Assembly: GCF_035685805.1 (NCBI RefSeq)
Contig: NZ_DASSAB010000060.1
Coordinates: 1 to 64,000 of the forward strand
DNA length: 64,000 nt
DNA from: Dyella_A sp035685805
GTDB taxonomy: Bacteria; Pseudomonadota; Gammaproteobacteria; Xanthomonadales; Rhodanobacteraceae
Direction: 5' to 3'
In this document: positions 25,702 through 34,687 of the stretch, in pieces
Numbering within the stretch: the stretch's first letter is position 1
Layout: each line of letters begins with the position of its first letter
Translations under genes and position numbers: made by a program
Notes under the pieces: generated by a model
The model's database searches: none
Seen by the model: the letters and a program-made list of their open reading frames with translations, nothing else
What the model was told of the DNA's origin: nothing

Positions 25702-26118
25702 GTGAGCGATGACCTCCCCCTGCAGCTCTCGCTGGAGCCACCAGCCGAGCACGAATACCTCGGGTTGCGCACAGCCGCCGGGCTCAGCGCGATGAGTCCC
25801 GAAGGCGCGCGTGCCGGACTGCCGGCGAGTTGGTGTGCTGCCTGCCTGCGGCATCAGGGCGAACTGGTCGGCATGGGCCGCGTCGTCGGCGACGGCGGAC
25901 TGTTCCTGTTCGTGGTCGATATCGCGGTGACGCCGGCCTGGCAGCGCAAGGGGCTCGGCCAGCGCATCATGCAGTCGCTGATGGATCAGGTGCATGCGCG
26001 CGCGCCGGCACGAGCAATGGTCGGCCTGATTGCCGACGGCCAGGCGTATCGTCTGTACGAAAAATTCGGTTTCCGGCTGGTTGCGCCGGGGGCGCACGGC
26101 ATGCTGTTGCGGCTTTGA
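25702..26118 (+). CDS. GNAT-family acetyltransferase
   Basis: 138 residues. The CoA-binding motif is VTPAWQRKGLGQRIMQSLMD (about 78-97), followed by LIADGQAYRLYEKFGFRLV, the usual last strand-helix of a GNAT. I take GTG 25702 as start because no ATG lies in frame before the core; its ribosome binding site is weak. It lies between recR and the HIT gene on the same strand, 16 bp before the latter. Substrate unknown. Confidence 0.82.
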   Translation: MSDDLPLQLSLEPPAEHEYLGLRTAAGLSAMSPEGARAGLPASWCAACLRHQGELVGMGRVVGDGGLFLFVVDIAVTPAWQRKGLGQRIMQSLMDQVHARAPARAMVGLIADGQAYRLYEKFGFRLVAPGAHGMLLRL

Positions 26119-26134
26119 CGAGAGGGCGAGACAC

Positions 26135-26479
26135 ATGGGCGACACCATTTTCGGCAAGATCATCCGGCGCGAGATTCCCGCGGACATCGTCTACGAGGAC
26201 GACGACGTGCTCGCGTTCCGCGACCTCAACCCGCAGGCACCGGTGCACGTGCTGTTCATCCCCAAGAAGCCGATCGCCACCCTCAACGACGGCACTGCCG
26301 CGGATGCCGAGTTGCTGGGCAAGGTGCAGCTCGCCGCTGCCCGCTATGCCAAGCAGGAAGGTTTCGCCGACGACGGCTATCGCACGGTGATCAACTGCAA
26401 TCTGCACGGTGGGCAGACCGTCTACCACCTGCACGTGCACCTGCTAGCGGGGCGAAAGCTGGGCTGGCCGCCGGGCTGA
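26135..26479 (+). CDS. HIT-family nucleotide hydrolase (HinT-like)
   Basis: 114 residues. The histidine triad is HLHVHLL (about 98-104), with the N-terminal FGKIIRREIPADIVYEDDDVLAFRD and the mid-chain NCNLHGGQTVYHLHVH that define the HINT branch. These enzymes hydrolyse purine nucleoside phosphoramidates and adenylated amines. AGAGGGCGAG lies before ATG 26135. A terminator follows. Confidence 0.93.
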   Translation: MGDTIFGKIIRREIPADIVYEDDDVLAFRDLNPQAPVHVLFIPKKPIATLNDGTAADAELLGKVQLAAARYAKQEGFADDGYRTVINCNLHGGQTVYHLHVHLLAGRKLGWPPG

Positions 26480-26512
26480 GCAGCGCCGTGCCAACGGTTG
26501 CGCAGAAGGAAA

Positions 26513-26535
26513 AACGCCGGCGCAGGGCCGGCGTT
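26513..26535 (-). terminator. terminator between convergent HIT and Slp genes
   Basis: A 9-bp stem AACGCCGGC/GCCGGCGTT with a 5-base loop. On the minus strand it is followed by five T, ending transcription from the Slp gene; on the plus strand the tail is GTTTA, so it may work weakly in both directions. Confidence 0.8.
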
Positions 26536-26546
26536 GTTTATGCCAC

Positions 26547-27140
26547 TTATTTTTTCGGCGGCGGTGGCGGGGTGCGCGGCACCACGATGATGCGCGGCTG
26601 GTTCCAGTACGGGTTGCCCCAGTAGCCCGGCCCCCACGGGCCAAAGCCCGGTCCCCAGAACGGGTCGTAGAAGCCCGGCGGATAGTTCACCACCGCCGGC
26701 CGGCGTGGCCACAGGTAGACCACGTCGGCCTCGACGCGCGGATAGGCGTAATTGAAGTCGCCGACCTTCTGCGAAACGATGCCGTGCAGGGTGCCGGTGA
26801 CGGTCACCTCGCGGCCGCGGGTGAAGACCTCCGGATCGTAGAACCCGGCGCGGCAGGCGACGAACCGGCCCTGCTGGTTGTCGTCGTTGCTGCTGCCCGA
26901 GCGCGGCCGTGCCTGCGAGTCCAGCGGACGCGAGAGCAGGTAGAAGCAGGTTTCCTGCGGGCCGGGTTCGGTCTTGATGATTTCGCCACCCCAGCGCACG
27001 TGGGTGCCGCCGGCGCCACCTTGCTGGGCATTCAGCGTGGAGACGTCGGCATAGTTACCTTCCAGCGGCTTGGGCACCGTGGCGCAAGCGGCCAGCAGTG
27101 CGACAGCAGAGGCGAGCGTTAGCGATCGATAGACGGACAT
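26547..27140 (-). CDS. Slp-family outer-membrane lipoprotein
   Basis: 197 residues. Signal peptide with lipobox LLAAC (Cys at about residue 19), then the Slp-like core: NYADV, THVRWGGEIIKTEPGPQETCFYLLSRPLD and DNQQGRFVACRAGFYDPEVFTRGREVTVTG. The C-terminus is Gly/Pro/Trp/Tyr-rich, ending PPPPPKK. E. coli Slp is a starvation- and acid-induced lipoprotein. It lies at the end of the minus-strand block, 44 bp after the transglutaminase gene. Confidence 0.85.
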   Translation of the reverse strand: MSVYRSLTLASAVALLAACATVPKPLEGNYADVSTLNAQQGGAGGTHVRWGGEIIKTEPGPQETCFYLLSRPLDSQARPRSGSSNDDNQQGRFVACRAGFYDPEVFTRGREVTVTGTLHGIVSQKVGDFNYAYPRVEADVVYLWPRRPAVVNYPPGFYDPFWGPGFGPWGPGYWGNPYWNQPRIIVVPRTPPPPPKK

Positions 27141-27184
27141 GGGGTCTCTCCAGCGGGGGCGACGGCACTGCCGTCACATTGAAC

Positions 27185-29158
27185 TCATTGGACCACGCGC
27201 GGCGCGTGAAAATCCCGTGCGGCGCGTCGGAACGCGCGCAGCGATTCACGCGCCGGTGGGTCGCCGGCATAGCGCAGCGCCAGGTACTGCTGCATCAGCG
27301 CATCCAGCGCCTCGCGCTGGCCCGGCATCGCTCGCGCCGCACGGGTCAGGTAGTGCTGCGGACCCTCGCCACGGCGCCGCGCGACGCCGGCCCGGCCCAA
27401 CTTGCGTTCCAGCAACCGCAGGCCGGCCAGCGCCGGATCCATGGCCGTGCGCCGCAGCATCGCCCAGGTGAGTCCGGCGGTGGCGAACAGCACGCTGCCA
27501 ATGATCAGCAGCAGGGTCAGCATCTGCGTGTCGGTCTGCTGTACCCCGAACGGCGTGAGCAGGCCGCGCTGGCGCAGCGCATCGAAGCCGATAACGCCTT
27601 TGTCCCACCAACGGTTGACGACGTCCCAGCGGTTGCGAAACCCCTGCAGCCAGGCGTCCTGGTACCACGGGCGACCGTCGCCGCCGGCCGCGGCGGCAGC
27701 GCCCAGATTGACCCGCTCGGGCCGCACCGCGGCGGTCGGGTCGACTCGAACCCAGCCGCGGCCGGCCATCCATACCTCACTCCAGGCGTGCGCGTCGGAC
27801 TGGCGCACCAGCAGGTAGTTGCCGAGCTTGTTCCAGAACCCGCCCTGGTAACCGGTAACCACGCGGGCAGGCACGCCAGCGGCGCGCATCAGCACGGTAA
27901 AGGCCGAGGCGTAGTACTCGCAGAAGCCTTCACGGGTGGAGAACAGAAAGTCGTCCATCCGGTCGCGTCCCAGTGGCGCTGGCGCCAGCGTGTAGCTGAA
28001 GCCGTCGTCGTGGAACATGTCCAGCGCCGCGCGCACGATGGCCCGGGTGTCGTCACCGTGGCGGGCGCGCCATTGCCGGCCCAGTGCCAGCGTGCGTGGA
28101 TTGAAGCCTTGCGGCAGCTGTAGCGATGCCGCAAGGCCGCGCTCGAGCCGCGGCTGCAGCCGGTAGTGCAGCGCCGAAGTGAGGCGGTACGTGAGCGTGT
28201 CGTTGACCGGCCGGGCGTGCACCAGCGTTCGCCCGGGCTGAAGTTGTGCCCCTTCCACCGACGCCAGCGGAACATCGAGCGCCGGCATCACGCGACGCGC
28301 GGTCGGCAGCAGGGTGATGGTGTAGCTGACCGGATCGCTCGGCTCCGCCAGATCGGCCGGATCACCGGCGACGTCCGCAGCGTGCCAGCTGCTGCCGTCG
28401 TAGTTCCACATCACGTAGCCGCGGAAATACAGCAAGGCACGTTGTGGCAACGGGCCATCGAAGGCGACGCGCATGGCCGGGCTGTCGTCGATCAGCAGGT
28501 CGGTCATGGCGCCGGGCGACATCTCGCTGCTCAGGCCGCTGCGCGCCTGGTCGTTCTGCGGTGCGCCCCATAACGGCGCGCCCAACCGCGGCACCAGCGC
28601 GAACGCGAACAGGGTCAGCGGCAGCGACACCACCAGCAGCACCAGCCCCGGGAGCAGCTGGCGCGGCAGCGTGGTGGGCGCCTGTCCCGGCTCCAGCGAT
28701 CGCAACGCGGCCAGCGCCGGGAGCAGGCCCACGCCGACGCCGACGGTGGCGAGCAGGCTCTGGTCGAACAGCAGCGCGGCCATCAGCGCGAAGCAGGCGA
28801 ATGCGGTGCCGACCCGCACGTCGCGTGGCGACTCGCTCTCGAGCAGCTTGAGCACCAGCAGGCCCACCGCCAGTGCCGCGCCCGGCCCACGGCCGAAGAT
28901 CGTGCCGTAGGTGGTCAGGATCGCCAGCGTGAGCAAGCCAAGCAGCGGAAGCTTCAACCAAAGCGGCGCCTTGACCGGCTCACGTCGCCGCTGCCACCAG
29001 CGCAGCGCCAGCACCACGACCAGTCCTGCGCTCAGCCACCAGGGCGAGTGCGCCGCATGCAGCACGAGCACCGCCAGCACCGTCAGCGTCAGCAGGTCGA
29101 AACTGCGCGCGCCCAGCACGGCGCCGGCCGACCGGGGCGAGCGCGCGAACCAGGTCAT
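27185..29158 (-). CDS. TgpA-type membrane protein with DUF3488 and transglutaminase domain
   Basis: 657 residues. N-terminal DUF3488 region with six or more helices in the first 180 residues (FDLLTLTVLAVLVLHAA, LWLKLPLLGLLTLAILTTY and others), a periplasmic transglutaminase-like domain with the Cys-His-Asp triad in EGFCEYYASAF, DAHAWSEVWM and WVRVDPTAAV, one more helix, and a cytoplasmic tail. ATG 29158 overlaps the DUF58 stop (ATGA), which fixes the start. Together with MoxR and DUF58 it is the standard moxR-DUF58-tgpA operon of gammaproteobacteria; TgpA is essential in Pseudomonas aeruginosa, but its substrate is unknown. Confidence 0.92.
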   Translation of the reverse strand: MTWFARSPRSAGAVLGARSFDLLTLTVLAVLVLHAAHSPWWLSAGLVVVLALRWWQRRREPVKAPLWLKLPLLGLLTLAILTTYGTIFGRGPGAALAVGLLVLKLLESESPRDVRVGTAFACFALMAALLFDQSLLATVGVGVGLLPALAALRSLEPGQAPTTLPRQLLPGLVLLVVSLPLTLFAFALVPRLGAPLWGAPQNDQARSGLSSEMSPGAMTDLLIDDSPAMRVAFDGPLPQRALLYFRGYVMWNYDGSSWHAADVAGDPADLAEPSDPVSYTITLLPTARRVMPALDVPLASVEGAQLQPGRTLVHARPVNDTLTYRLTSALHYRLQPRLERGLAASLQLPQGFNPRTLALGRQWRARHGDDTRAIVRAALDMFHDDGFSYTLAPAPLGRDRMDDFLFSTREGFCEYYASAFTVLMRAAGVPARVVTGYQGGFWNKLGNYLLVRQSDAHAWSEVWMAGRGWVRVDPTAAVRPERVNLGAAAAAGGDGRPWYQDAWLQGFRNRWDVVNRWWDKGVIGFDALRQRGLLTPFGVQQTDTQMLTLLLIIGSVLFATAGLTWAMLRRTAMDPALAGLRLLERKLGRAGVARRRGEGPQHYLTRAARAMPGQREALDALMQQYLALRYAGDPPARESLRAFRRAARDFHAPRVVQ

Positions 29159-30108
29159 GGCAGCAACGCCAGGGCGCTCATGCAACGCGCGTATTGGTCG
29201 GCGCCGCTGCCGGCAGCGATCTCCTGACTGGGCAGCCACAAGCTGTAGCGGCGGCCCTGCGCGTGCGCTTCGCCGACCCAGCGGGCGAGCCGGGCGATAC
29301 GCGACTCGCCGTCCAGATGCGGCAGCTCGCGCCAGTCCAGTCGCCATTCCTGGTAAGACTGCGGTTGCTCGAAGTCCTTCACCAGCAGGCCCTCGTGGCG
29401 CGCGCTGGCTTTCCACGCGATATGCCGCTGCGGATCGCCCGCGCGATAGTCGCGCAGCGCGGCGAGGTCGTCGCCGCGGTGCTGGCGCTGGCGCGCGGGG
29501 TCATCGTCGGGTGCCTGGGGAGCCGGGCCGAGGGGTTCCGGCCGGGGCCACACCAGCACCGACTGCTCCGGATACAGCCAGCTCCAGGCGCGGAACAGGC
29601 CCAGCGGCCAGGTGCTCCACACCCGCACCCGTGGCAGTGCCTGCCAGCCGCGGTGCTCGGTCGGCAGCGCGAACGTGAGCTCTGCTTCGGCGCCTGCGGC
29701 CAGTGCAAAGGCCTGTTGCTGCTCGCCGAGGTCGACGCGTACGGACTCGCGAGCGCGCGGCGCATTGAACACCAGATGCAGATCGATCGGCTGCCCGGCG
29801 ATCGCGTGTCCGGCGCGAATGGTGCCGAGCACCAACCCGTCCAGCGCGCGGAACGCCACCAGCATCGAGCTCATGCTGGCCGCGCCGAGCAGGCACGTGA
29901 GCAGCAGCGCGGCGTTGTTGGTGTAGTTGAGCGACCCGACCAGCATCACCAGGAGCAGCATGCCGAAGCCGAGCCCGAACGCGGTGGGCACGATGTAGAT
30001 GCGTCGACGATGCAGTTCGATCGGCAGCGGCTCGGGCTGGCGGAAGCGGGTAAGCGCGGGCAGTCGCTGTTCGGCCCAGCGCTGCATGCGTTGCAGCGAC
30101 GGGGCCAT
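29155..30108 (-). CDS. DUF58 domain membrane protein
   Basis: 317 residues. Two membrane helices lie near the start (IVPTAFGLGFGMLLLVMLVGSL, LLLTCLLGAASMSSMLVAF), then a beta-rich region and the DUF58 signature DLAALRDYRAGDPQRHIAWKASAR (about 205-228). The vWA-like part is short. ATG 30108 shares its A with the MoxR stop (TGATG), and the stop overlaps the next gene by four bases, so the operon is translationally coupled. Works with MoxR in an uncharacterised envelope or maturation function. Confidence 0.9.
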   Translation of the reverse strand: MAPSLQRMQRWAEQRLPALTRFRQPEPLPIELHRRRIYIVPTAFGLGFGMLLLVMLVGSLNYTNNAALLLTCLLGAASMSSMLVAFRALDGLVLGTIRAGHAIAGQPIDLHLVFNAPRARESVRVDLGEQQQAFALAAGAEAELTFALPTEHRGWQALPRVRVWSTWPLGLFRAWSWLYPEQSVLVWPRPEPLGPAPQAPDDDPARQRQHRGDDLAALRDYRAGDPQRHIAWKASARHEGLLVKDFEQPQSYQEWRLDWRELPHLDGESRIARLARWVGEAHAQGRRYSLWLPSQEIAAGSGADQYARCMSALALLP

Positions 30109-31049
30109 CAATCCACCGCCACCTCGGCCAGCAGCTCGCGGGCCAGCGCGTCGCCGCTGCTGCCTCGGCTGGGCACCAGTCGGTGGCCGGCCAGCGGCAC
30201 GAACAGCGCCTGCAGATCTTCCGGCAGCACGTGGGCACGCCCGCTCAGCAAGGCCCAGCTGCGGGCCGCGGCCAGCAGCGAGAGCCCGGCGCGCGGGGAG
30301 AGTCCCACGCGAATGTCGGTGTGGCGCCGGCTCGCCGCCAGCAGGGCCTGCAGGTAGTCGAGCAGCGCCTGGCTGGCAGTGATGGCCTGCGCGCGCTGCT
30401 GCAGGTCCAGCAGGCTCGCGCCGTCGAGCTTGGGCTGGAGCTGGCCGAGCAGGCTGCGACGATCGCTGCCTGTGAGCAGCGCGCGCTCGGCGCTGGCGTC
30501 GGGGTAACCCAGCGACACGCGCAGCATGAAGCGGTCCAGCTGCGAGTCGGGCAGGGCAAAGGTGCCGTTGAGATCGAGCGGGTTCTGCGTGGCCACCACG
30601 TAGAACGGCACCGGCAGGGCGTGCGTCTGCCCGTCCACGGTGACCTGGCCTTCGGCCAGCGCCTCAAGCAGTGCGCTCTGGGTCTTCGGCGTGGCGCGAT
30701 TGATCTCGTCGGCGAGCAGCAGCCCGGCGAAGATCGGGCCGGGATGGAACCGGAACTGCGCCGTCTCGCGCTCGTACACGCTCACGCCGATAATGTCCGA
30801 CGGCAACAGGTCGCTGGTGAACTGCACGCGCTGGAAGTCGAGCGAGAACGTGGCCGCCAGGGCATGCGCGAGCGTGGTCTTGCCCACCCCGGGCACGTCC
30901 TCCAGCAGCAGGTGGCCGCCGGCGATCAGGCAGGTAAAGGCCAGCTTGACCTGGCGCGGCTTGCCCAGCAGCACCTGGTTGACCTGGGTCAGCGCCGCCT
31001 CGAGGCGTTGGATGAGCGGATCGTCGCGAAGCGGAGTGGTGGCAGACAT
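30108..31049 (-). CDS. MoxR-family AAA ATPase
   Basis: 313 residues. Walker A EDVPGVGKTTLAHA (about 49-62), Walker B LLADEINRATPKTQSALLEAL, sensor 1 VVATQNPLDLNGTFALPDSQLDRF, and the C-terminal lid with GLSPRAGLSLLAAARSWALL. MoxR ATPases act as chaperones for partner vWA/DUF58 proteins. ATG 31049 gives the usual N-terminus before DDPLIQRLEAAL; upstream in-frame sequence is arginine-rich and overlaps the divergent promoter region. Divergent from the glycosyltransferase gene with about 40 bp between them. Confidence 0.94.
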   Translation of the reverse strand: MSATTPLRDDPLIQRLEAALTQVNQVLLGKPRQVKLAFTCLIAGGHLLLEDVPGVGKTTLAHALAATFSLDFQRVQFTSDLLPSDIIGVSVYERETAQFRFHPGPIFAGLLLADEINRATPKTQSALLEALAEGQVTVDGQTHALPVPFYVVATQNPLDLNGTFALPDSQLDRFMLRVSLGYPDASAERALLTGSDRRSLLGQLQPKLDGASLLDLQQRAQAITASQALLDYLQALLAASRRHTDIRVGLSPRAGLSLLAAARSWALLSGRAHVLPEDLQALFVPLAGHRLVPSRGSSGDALARELLAEVAVD

Positions 31050-31090
31050 GGTGGTAGGCAGTTCCCTGGCGACGCGGCAGAGCGCAAGAC

Positions 31091-32701
31091 GTGCGTGACC
31101 GGTCGAGTGTAGTGGTGCCTGTCGCACGCTGGCGAGCCACGTTCGTGGCACTGTTTGTCGCGCTCACGGCGGTCAAGGTGATGCTCGCGATGCGCCTGGC
31201 GCCGTTCGGCGACGAGGCGTTCTATTGGCAGGAAAGTCGTCATCTGGCGTGGGGTTACAGCGACCTGCCGCCGCTGACCGCGTGGCTTGTCCGGCTTGGC
31301 GAAGCCGTGGCGGGGCACGGGTTGCTGGCGATGCGCTGGCCGTTCCTGCTGTTGGGGGCAGCGCTGCCGTGGCTCGTCGTGCAGTTTGCGCGCGAGGCGT
31401 TCGATGATCGGGTCGGCTGGCAGGCCGGCCTCCTCTGCCTGGTCCTGCCGCTTGCCGGCACGCTGGGTGTGCTGACCCTGCCGGACGTGCCGCTGACCGT
31501 GGCGATCGCGCTGGCCATGCTGGGCCTGCTGCGCGCTGCCGCGCGCGACCGCCGTGGCGACTGGCTGCTGCTGGGCCTCGGCCTCGGCATCGCCTGGAGC
31601 ACGCACTACCGAGCGGCCATGGTGATGCTGGTAGGCCTGCTCTTCATGGCGCTGGAGCCGCGGGGGCGGCTTCTGTGGCGAAGGCCGGGCCTGTGGCTCG
31701 CGCTCGGCTGCGCCACGTTGGGGTTGCTGCCGCTGGCCGTGTCCAACTGGCAGCAGCATGGCGCGGGGGTGGCCTTCCAGCTGGTCGACCGCAATCCCTG
31801 GCAGTTTCACGCCAGCGCGCTGGTCCAGCCGCTGGAACAGGCGCTGGCGTGCACACCCTTGTTGTATGGCGTGTTGCTGTGGTCGGCGTGGCAGGCCTGG
31901 CGTCGCCGCGGGCAGGGCGCGCCGTGGGACGTGCTCGCGTGGCTGGCGGTCGGCTTCATCGGCCTGTATTTCGTGCTCGGCCTGTTCGCGGACGACCTGC
32001 GTTTTCGCGCGCACTGGCCGCTGCCAGGCTACCTGCCGCTGCTCGCCGCGCTTCCGGCGCTGCTCTGGCACCCGGGTGGCTCGTTGTTCGGCAGGCGTCT
32101 GCTGGCCTGGGCCGCCTGCACGGCCTTGCTGGGGCAGGGGCTGGTGCTGGGTTACCTCGCGCTGGCCACCACCCCCGGCGGCGCGGCGCGGCTGGCCGGA
32201 GCCAAGGCCTTTCCCTATGCGTTTGTGGGCTGGCGCGAAGCGGCTGCGCTGGTGCGGCCAGCGATCGCGGCCGCGCCGACGGCACTGCTGGTGGCGGACA
32301 ACTTCGTGCTGGCCGCGGAGCTGGAGTTTTTGCTGGGAGGGCGGCGTCCGGTCTTCAGCCTGGACAGCCCGCTGAACATCAAGCACGGGCGGGCGCCGCA
32401 GTTGGCGATATGGCAGCGCGACGAGCATGCCCTGCGGGCGCATGCCGGTGAGCCGATGCTGCTGGTGGTGGAAGAGACCGCGCAGAGCGAACGCGAACGG
32501 CTGGCGTGGCAAGGCACGTTGTGCCGCCGCATCGAGGCGCCGCGCCTGCTCGGCCGGGTCGATGGCTATGCGCGACGCAAGCGGTTTGCGCTGTACCTCG
32601 GTACCGTGCCGGCAACCGGTGCGGGCGACCAGCCCGCGGACGGTCGCGAGCGCGCTGCGTGCGTGATCTGGCGACAGTCGCACGAGGCCGCGCAGCCGTA
32701 A
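31091..32701 (+). CDS. GT39/ArnT-like membrane glycosyltransferase
   Basis: 536 residues with about ten predicted membrane helices. The first periplasmic loop has the acidic motif FGDEAFYWQESRHLAWGYSDLPPLT (about 37-61), characteristic of polyprenyl-phosphate-sugar transferases of the GT39/GT83 clan, including ArnT. It should transfer a lipid-carried sugar to an envelope acceptor. The C-terminal soluble part is short. I take GTG 31091, but other in-frame GTGs 7-10 codons later (31112, 31115, 31121) are possible. It stands alone. Confidence 0.8.
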   Translation: MRDRSSVVVPVARWRATFVALFVALTAVKVMLAMRLAPFGDEAFYWQESRHLAWGYSDLPPLTAWLVRLGEAVAGHGLLAMRWPFLLLGAALPWLVVQFAREAFDDRVGWQAGLLCLVLPLAGTLGVLTLPDVPLTVAIALAMLGLLRAAARDRRGDWLLLGLGLGIAWSTHYRAAMVMLVGLLFMALEPRGRLLWRRPGLWLALGCATLGLLPLAVSNWQQHGAGVAFQLVDRNPWQFHASALVQPLEQALACTPLLYGVLLWSAWQAWRRRGQGAPWDVLAWLAVGFIGLYFVLGLFADDLRFRAHWPLPGYLPLLAALPALLWHPGGSLFGRRLLAWAACTALLGQGLVLGYLALATTPGGAARLAGAKAFPYAFVGWREAAALVRPAIAAAPTALLVADNFVLAAELEFLLGGRRPVFSLDSPLNIKHGRAPQLAIWQRDEHALRAHAGEPMLLVVEETAQSERERLAWQGTLCRRIEAPRLLGRVDGYARRKRFALYLGTVPATGAGDQPADGRERAACVIWRQSHEAAQP

Positions 32702-32717
32702 TCGCGGCCCGCGCGTC

Positions 32718-33299
32718 TCAGGGAATCGTCATGCCGGCGGACCGTAGCAGGCGGGCGAGGGCGATCAACGGCAGCCCCACCAGTGCGGTCGGGTCGTCCG
32801 TGGTGATGCGGTCGAACAGGCTGATGCCGAGGCCCTCGCACTTGAAGCTGCCGGCGCAGTCCAGCGGCCGCTCGCGCGCCACGTACCGCACGATCTCATC
32901 GTCGTGCAGCGGACGAAATACCACGGCGGTGTGGTCCACGTGCGTTTGCTGCGTGCCGTGGCGCGCGTCGAACAGGCACAGCGCCGTGTGGAAATGCACG
33001 GTCCGGCCGCGGCTCAGGCGCAGTTGCTCGCAGGCACGCTCGATGCTGCCCGGCTTGTCCAGCACCTCGCCATCCAGTTCCGCCACCTGGTCGGAACCGA
33101 TCACCAGCGCCTGCGGGTGCGAGCGGGCCACTGCCCCGGCCTTGGCGCATGCCAGGCGCAGCGCACGCGCGGGCGCACTCTCGCCCGGTAACGCCGCCTC
33201 GTCGGTACCGGGCGCAGCCTGGGCGAAGCCATCCAGCAGCCGGTGCAGCAGTTCGGCGCGGTAACGCGAGGTGGAGCCCAGCACCACCGATGCGGTCAT
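32718..33299 (-). CDS. yceF: 7-methyl-GTP pyrophosphatase, Maf/YceF type
   Basis: 193 residues. Maf signature GSTSRYRAELLHRL (about 8-21), catalytic Asp in VIGSDQVAEL, and CAGSFKCEGLGISLFDRI, the form seen in YceF rather than in the YhdE (dTTP/UTP) branch. It should hydrolyse m7GTP and related nucleotides. Adjacent and divergent to yceD-rpmF, exactly as yceF is in E. coli, supporting the assignment. ATG 33299 overlaps the stop of the upstream gene (ATGA). Confidence 0.9.
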   Translation of the reverse strand: MTASVVLGSTSRYRAELLHRLLDGFAQAAPGTDEAALPGESAPARALRLACAKAGAVARSHPQALVIGSDQVAELDGEVLDKPGSIERACEQLRLSRGRTVHFHTALCLFDARHGTQQTHVDHTAVVFRPLHDDEIVRYVARERPLDCAGSFKCEGLGISLFDRITTDDPTALVGLPLIALARLLRSAGMTIP

Positions 33300-33754
33300 G
33301 CCCCCGGCTCGCGCTGGATGTGCTCGCGCATGGCGCTGTCCAGGTCGTGCTGGGCCTGGCTCAGCGCCGCCATCAGGGGCTGCAGGCGAGCGCGGGTGTC
33401 GCGCATCGACCGGGCGGTCTCTTCCATCTGGTCGAGGCTGGCCCACGCGGCGCAGTCGCGGATCCACAGCCGCTGCTGGAGCAAGGCCCGCAGGCCCGCA
33501 TCGATCGCCTGCCGGGCATCCTTCTCGCTGGCCTGCGGTGTGTCCGGATTGAGCGACATGACGGCATGGGCCTGCTGCAGACCGCCGCGACAAGTCTTCA
33601 GGTCCGCCTCGAGCCGGTCGGCCAGGTCGAGCAGGTTCTGCAGGCTCGCGTTGCGCTGCCACTGCCGCTTGCGCTGCGCCAGCACCATGCCGACGCACAC
33701 CACGAGCAGCCCGAACAGGGCGGCTGCACCGGCTATCATCATCTGGGGAGTCAC
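33296..33754 (-). CDS. hypothetical single-span membrane protein
   Basis: 152 residues. One N-terminal membrane helix (about 6-26, MIAGAAALFGLLVVCVGMVLA) is followed by KRKRQ-type positive charge and long helical, coiled-coil-like stretches. No family recognised. GTG 33754 is the first start; ATG 33742 is possible. The four-base overlap with the Maf gene suggests co-translation. It is divergent from yceD. Confidence 0.6.
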   Translation of the reverse strand: MTPQMMIAGAAALFGLLVVCVGMVLAQRKRQWQRNASLQNLLDLADRLEADLKTCRGGLQQAHAVMSLNPDTPQASEKDARQAIDAGLRALLQQRLWIRDCAAWASLDQMEETARSMRDTRARLQPLMAALSQAQHDLDSAMREHIQREPGA

Positions 33755-33909
33755 GTGCTCGCTTCGCCGGAAAAGTCGGATGCCCAGTCTGCCGCATGCG
33801 GGGCGGCGCAGGCAAAAGGCCCGCCGTGGCTCCCGGCGTGCACGCGAAGGGGTTCCCGCCCGGCTCGGCTGTTGACTTGGAGCCGGGGCAAACCCATAAT
33901 TTCGCGATT

Positions 33910-34425
33910 ATGTCCGTGACACTGCCAGAGTCCGTGGACGCTTGGCGCATGGTTTCGGCGCGGCGTTCGTTTGTTGGAACGCTTCCTGTAGCCTCGATGC
34001 CCCGCCTTTGCGGGATGCTCGCGGGCAACAGCGGCGAGGTCGAGTTCGAGCTGGAATTCGGTCGCGACGAGCTGGGCACGGCATATCTCGATGTACGCGC
34101 CAAGGCGCCGCTTACCGTGGTCTGCCAACGCTCTCTCGAGCCGTTCGTGCTGCCGGTGGAAGTGGACAACCGCCTCGGGTTGATTCGTTCGGAGCGGGAA
34201 GAGTCGGGGCTGTCGCCCGGCTGCGAGCCGCTGCTGGTCGAGGAGACCGGCATGCTGGTCACCGCCGACGTCATCGAGGACGAACTGTTGTTGGCGCTGC
34301 CGCTGGTTCCGATCAATCCGGACAGCGCGTTGCCTGAAGAAGTGACAAGCCCGTCGGAGGACGACAGTCCTGCCCAGGGTCGTACCGATAATCCGTTCGC
34401 GGTGTTGCGCGAACTCAAGAAATAA
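33910..34425 (+). CDS. yceD: YceD / DUF177 protein
   Basis: 171 residues. DUF177 family, conserved upstream of rpmF across bacteria and linked to 23S rRNA or ribosome biogenesis. Features include RRSFVGTLPV, LTVVCQRSLEPFVLPVEV with its single cysteine (the family often has a CxxC pair; only one is seen here), and the acidic DVIEDELLLALPLVPI. The C-terminal NPFAVLRELKK is the family norm. Followed by rpmF after 36 bp. Confidence 0.9.
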   Translation: MSVTLPESVDAWRMVSARRSFVGTLPVASMPRLCGMLAGNSGEVEFELEFGRDELGTAYLDVRAKAPLTVVCQRSLEPFVLPVEVDNRLGLIRSEREESGLSPGCEPLLVEETGMLVTADVIEDELLLALPLVPINPDSALPEEVTSPSEDDSPAQGRTDNPFAVLRELKK

Positions 34426-34461
34426 CCCGCTCGATACAAGCGATTACGTTGGAGATCCGCC

Positions 34462-34656
34462 ATGGCCGTTGCCAAGAGCCGCAAGACCCCGTCCACCCGC
34501 GGCATGCGTCGTTCGCACGACAAGCTGCAGACCGTGCAGCTGTCGACCGACCCGACCAGCGGTGAGGTGCACCTGCGCCATCACGTGACGGCCGACGGTT
34601 ACTACCGCGGCAAGAAGGTGATCGACACCGCGACCACGGCGGTCGAAGAGGATTGA
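34462..34656 (+). CDS. rpmF: 50S ribosomal protein L32
   Basis: 64 residues. MAVAKSRKTPSTRGMRRSHD is the standard L32 N-terminus. It is the zinc-free form, with no cysteines. GGAG lies eight bases before the start. Co-transcribed with yceD and followed by a terminator, which separates it from the fab genes. Confidence 0.97.
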   Translation: MAVAKSRKTPSTRGMRRSHDKLQTVQLSTDPTSGEVHLRHHVTADGYYRGKKVIDTATTAVEED

Positions 34657-34687
34657 TTCGAGCCTTCGGGCATCGATGATCGGCAGG

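Noticed and set aside
32718..34523. One 601-codon minus-strand frame through maf, the hypothetical gene and yceD-rpmF
   Set aside because: Only its last third is a real gene (Maf/YceF); the rest lies opposite yceD and rpmF or out of frame with the overlapping membrane protein.
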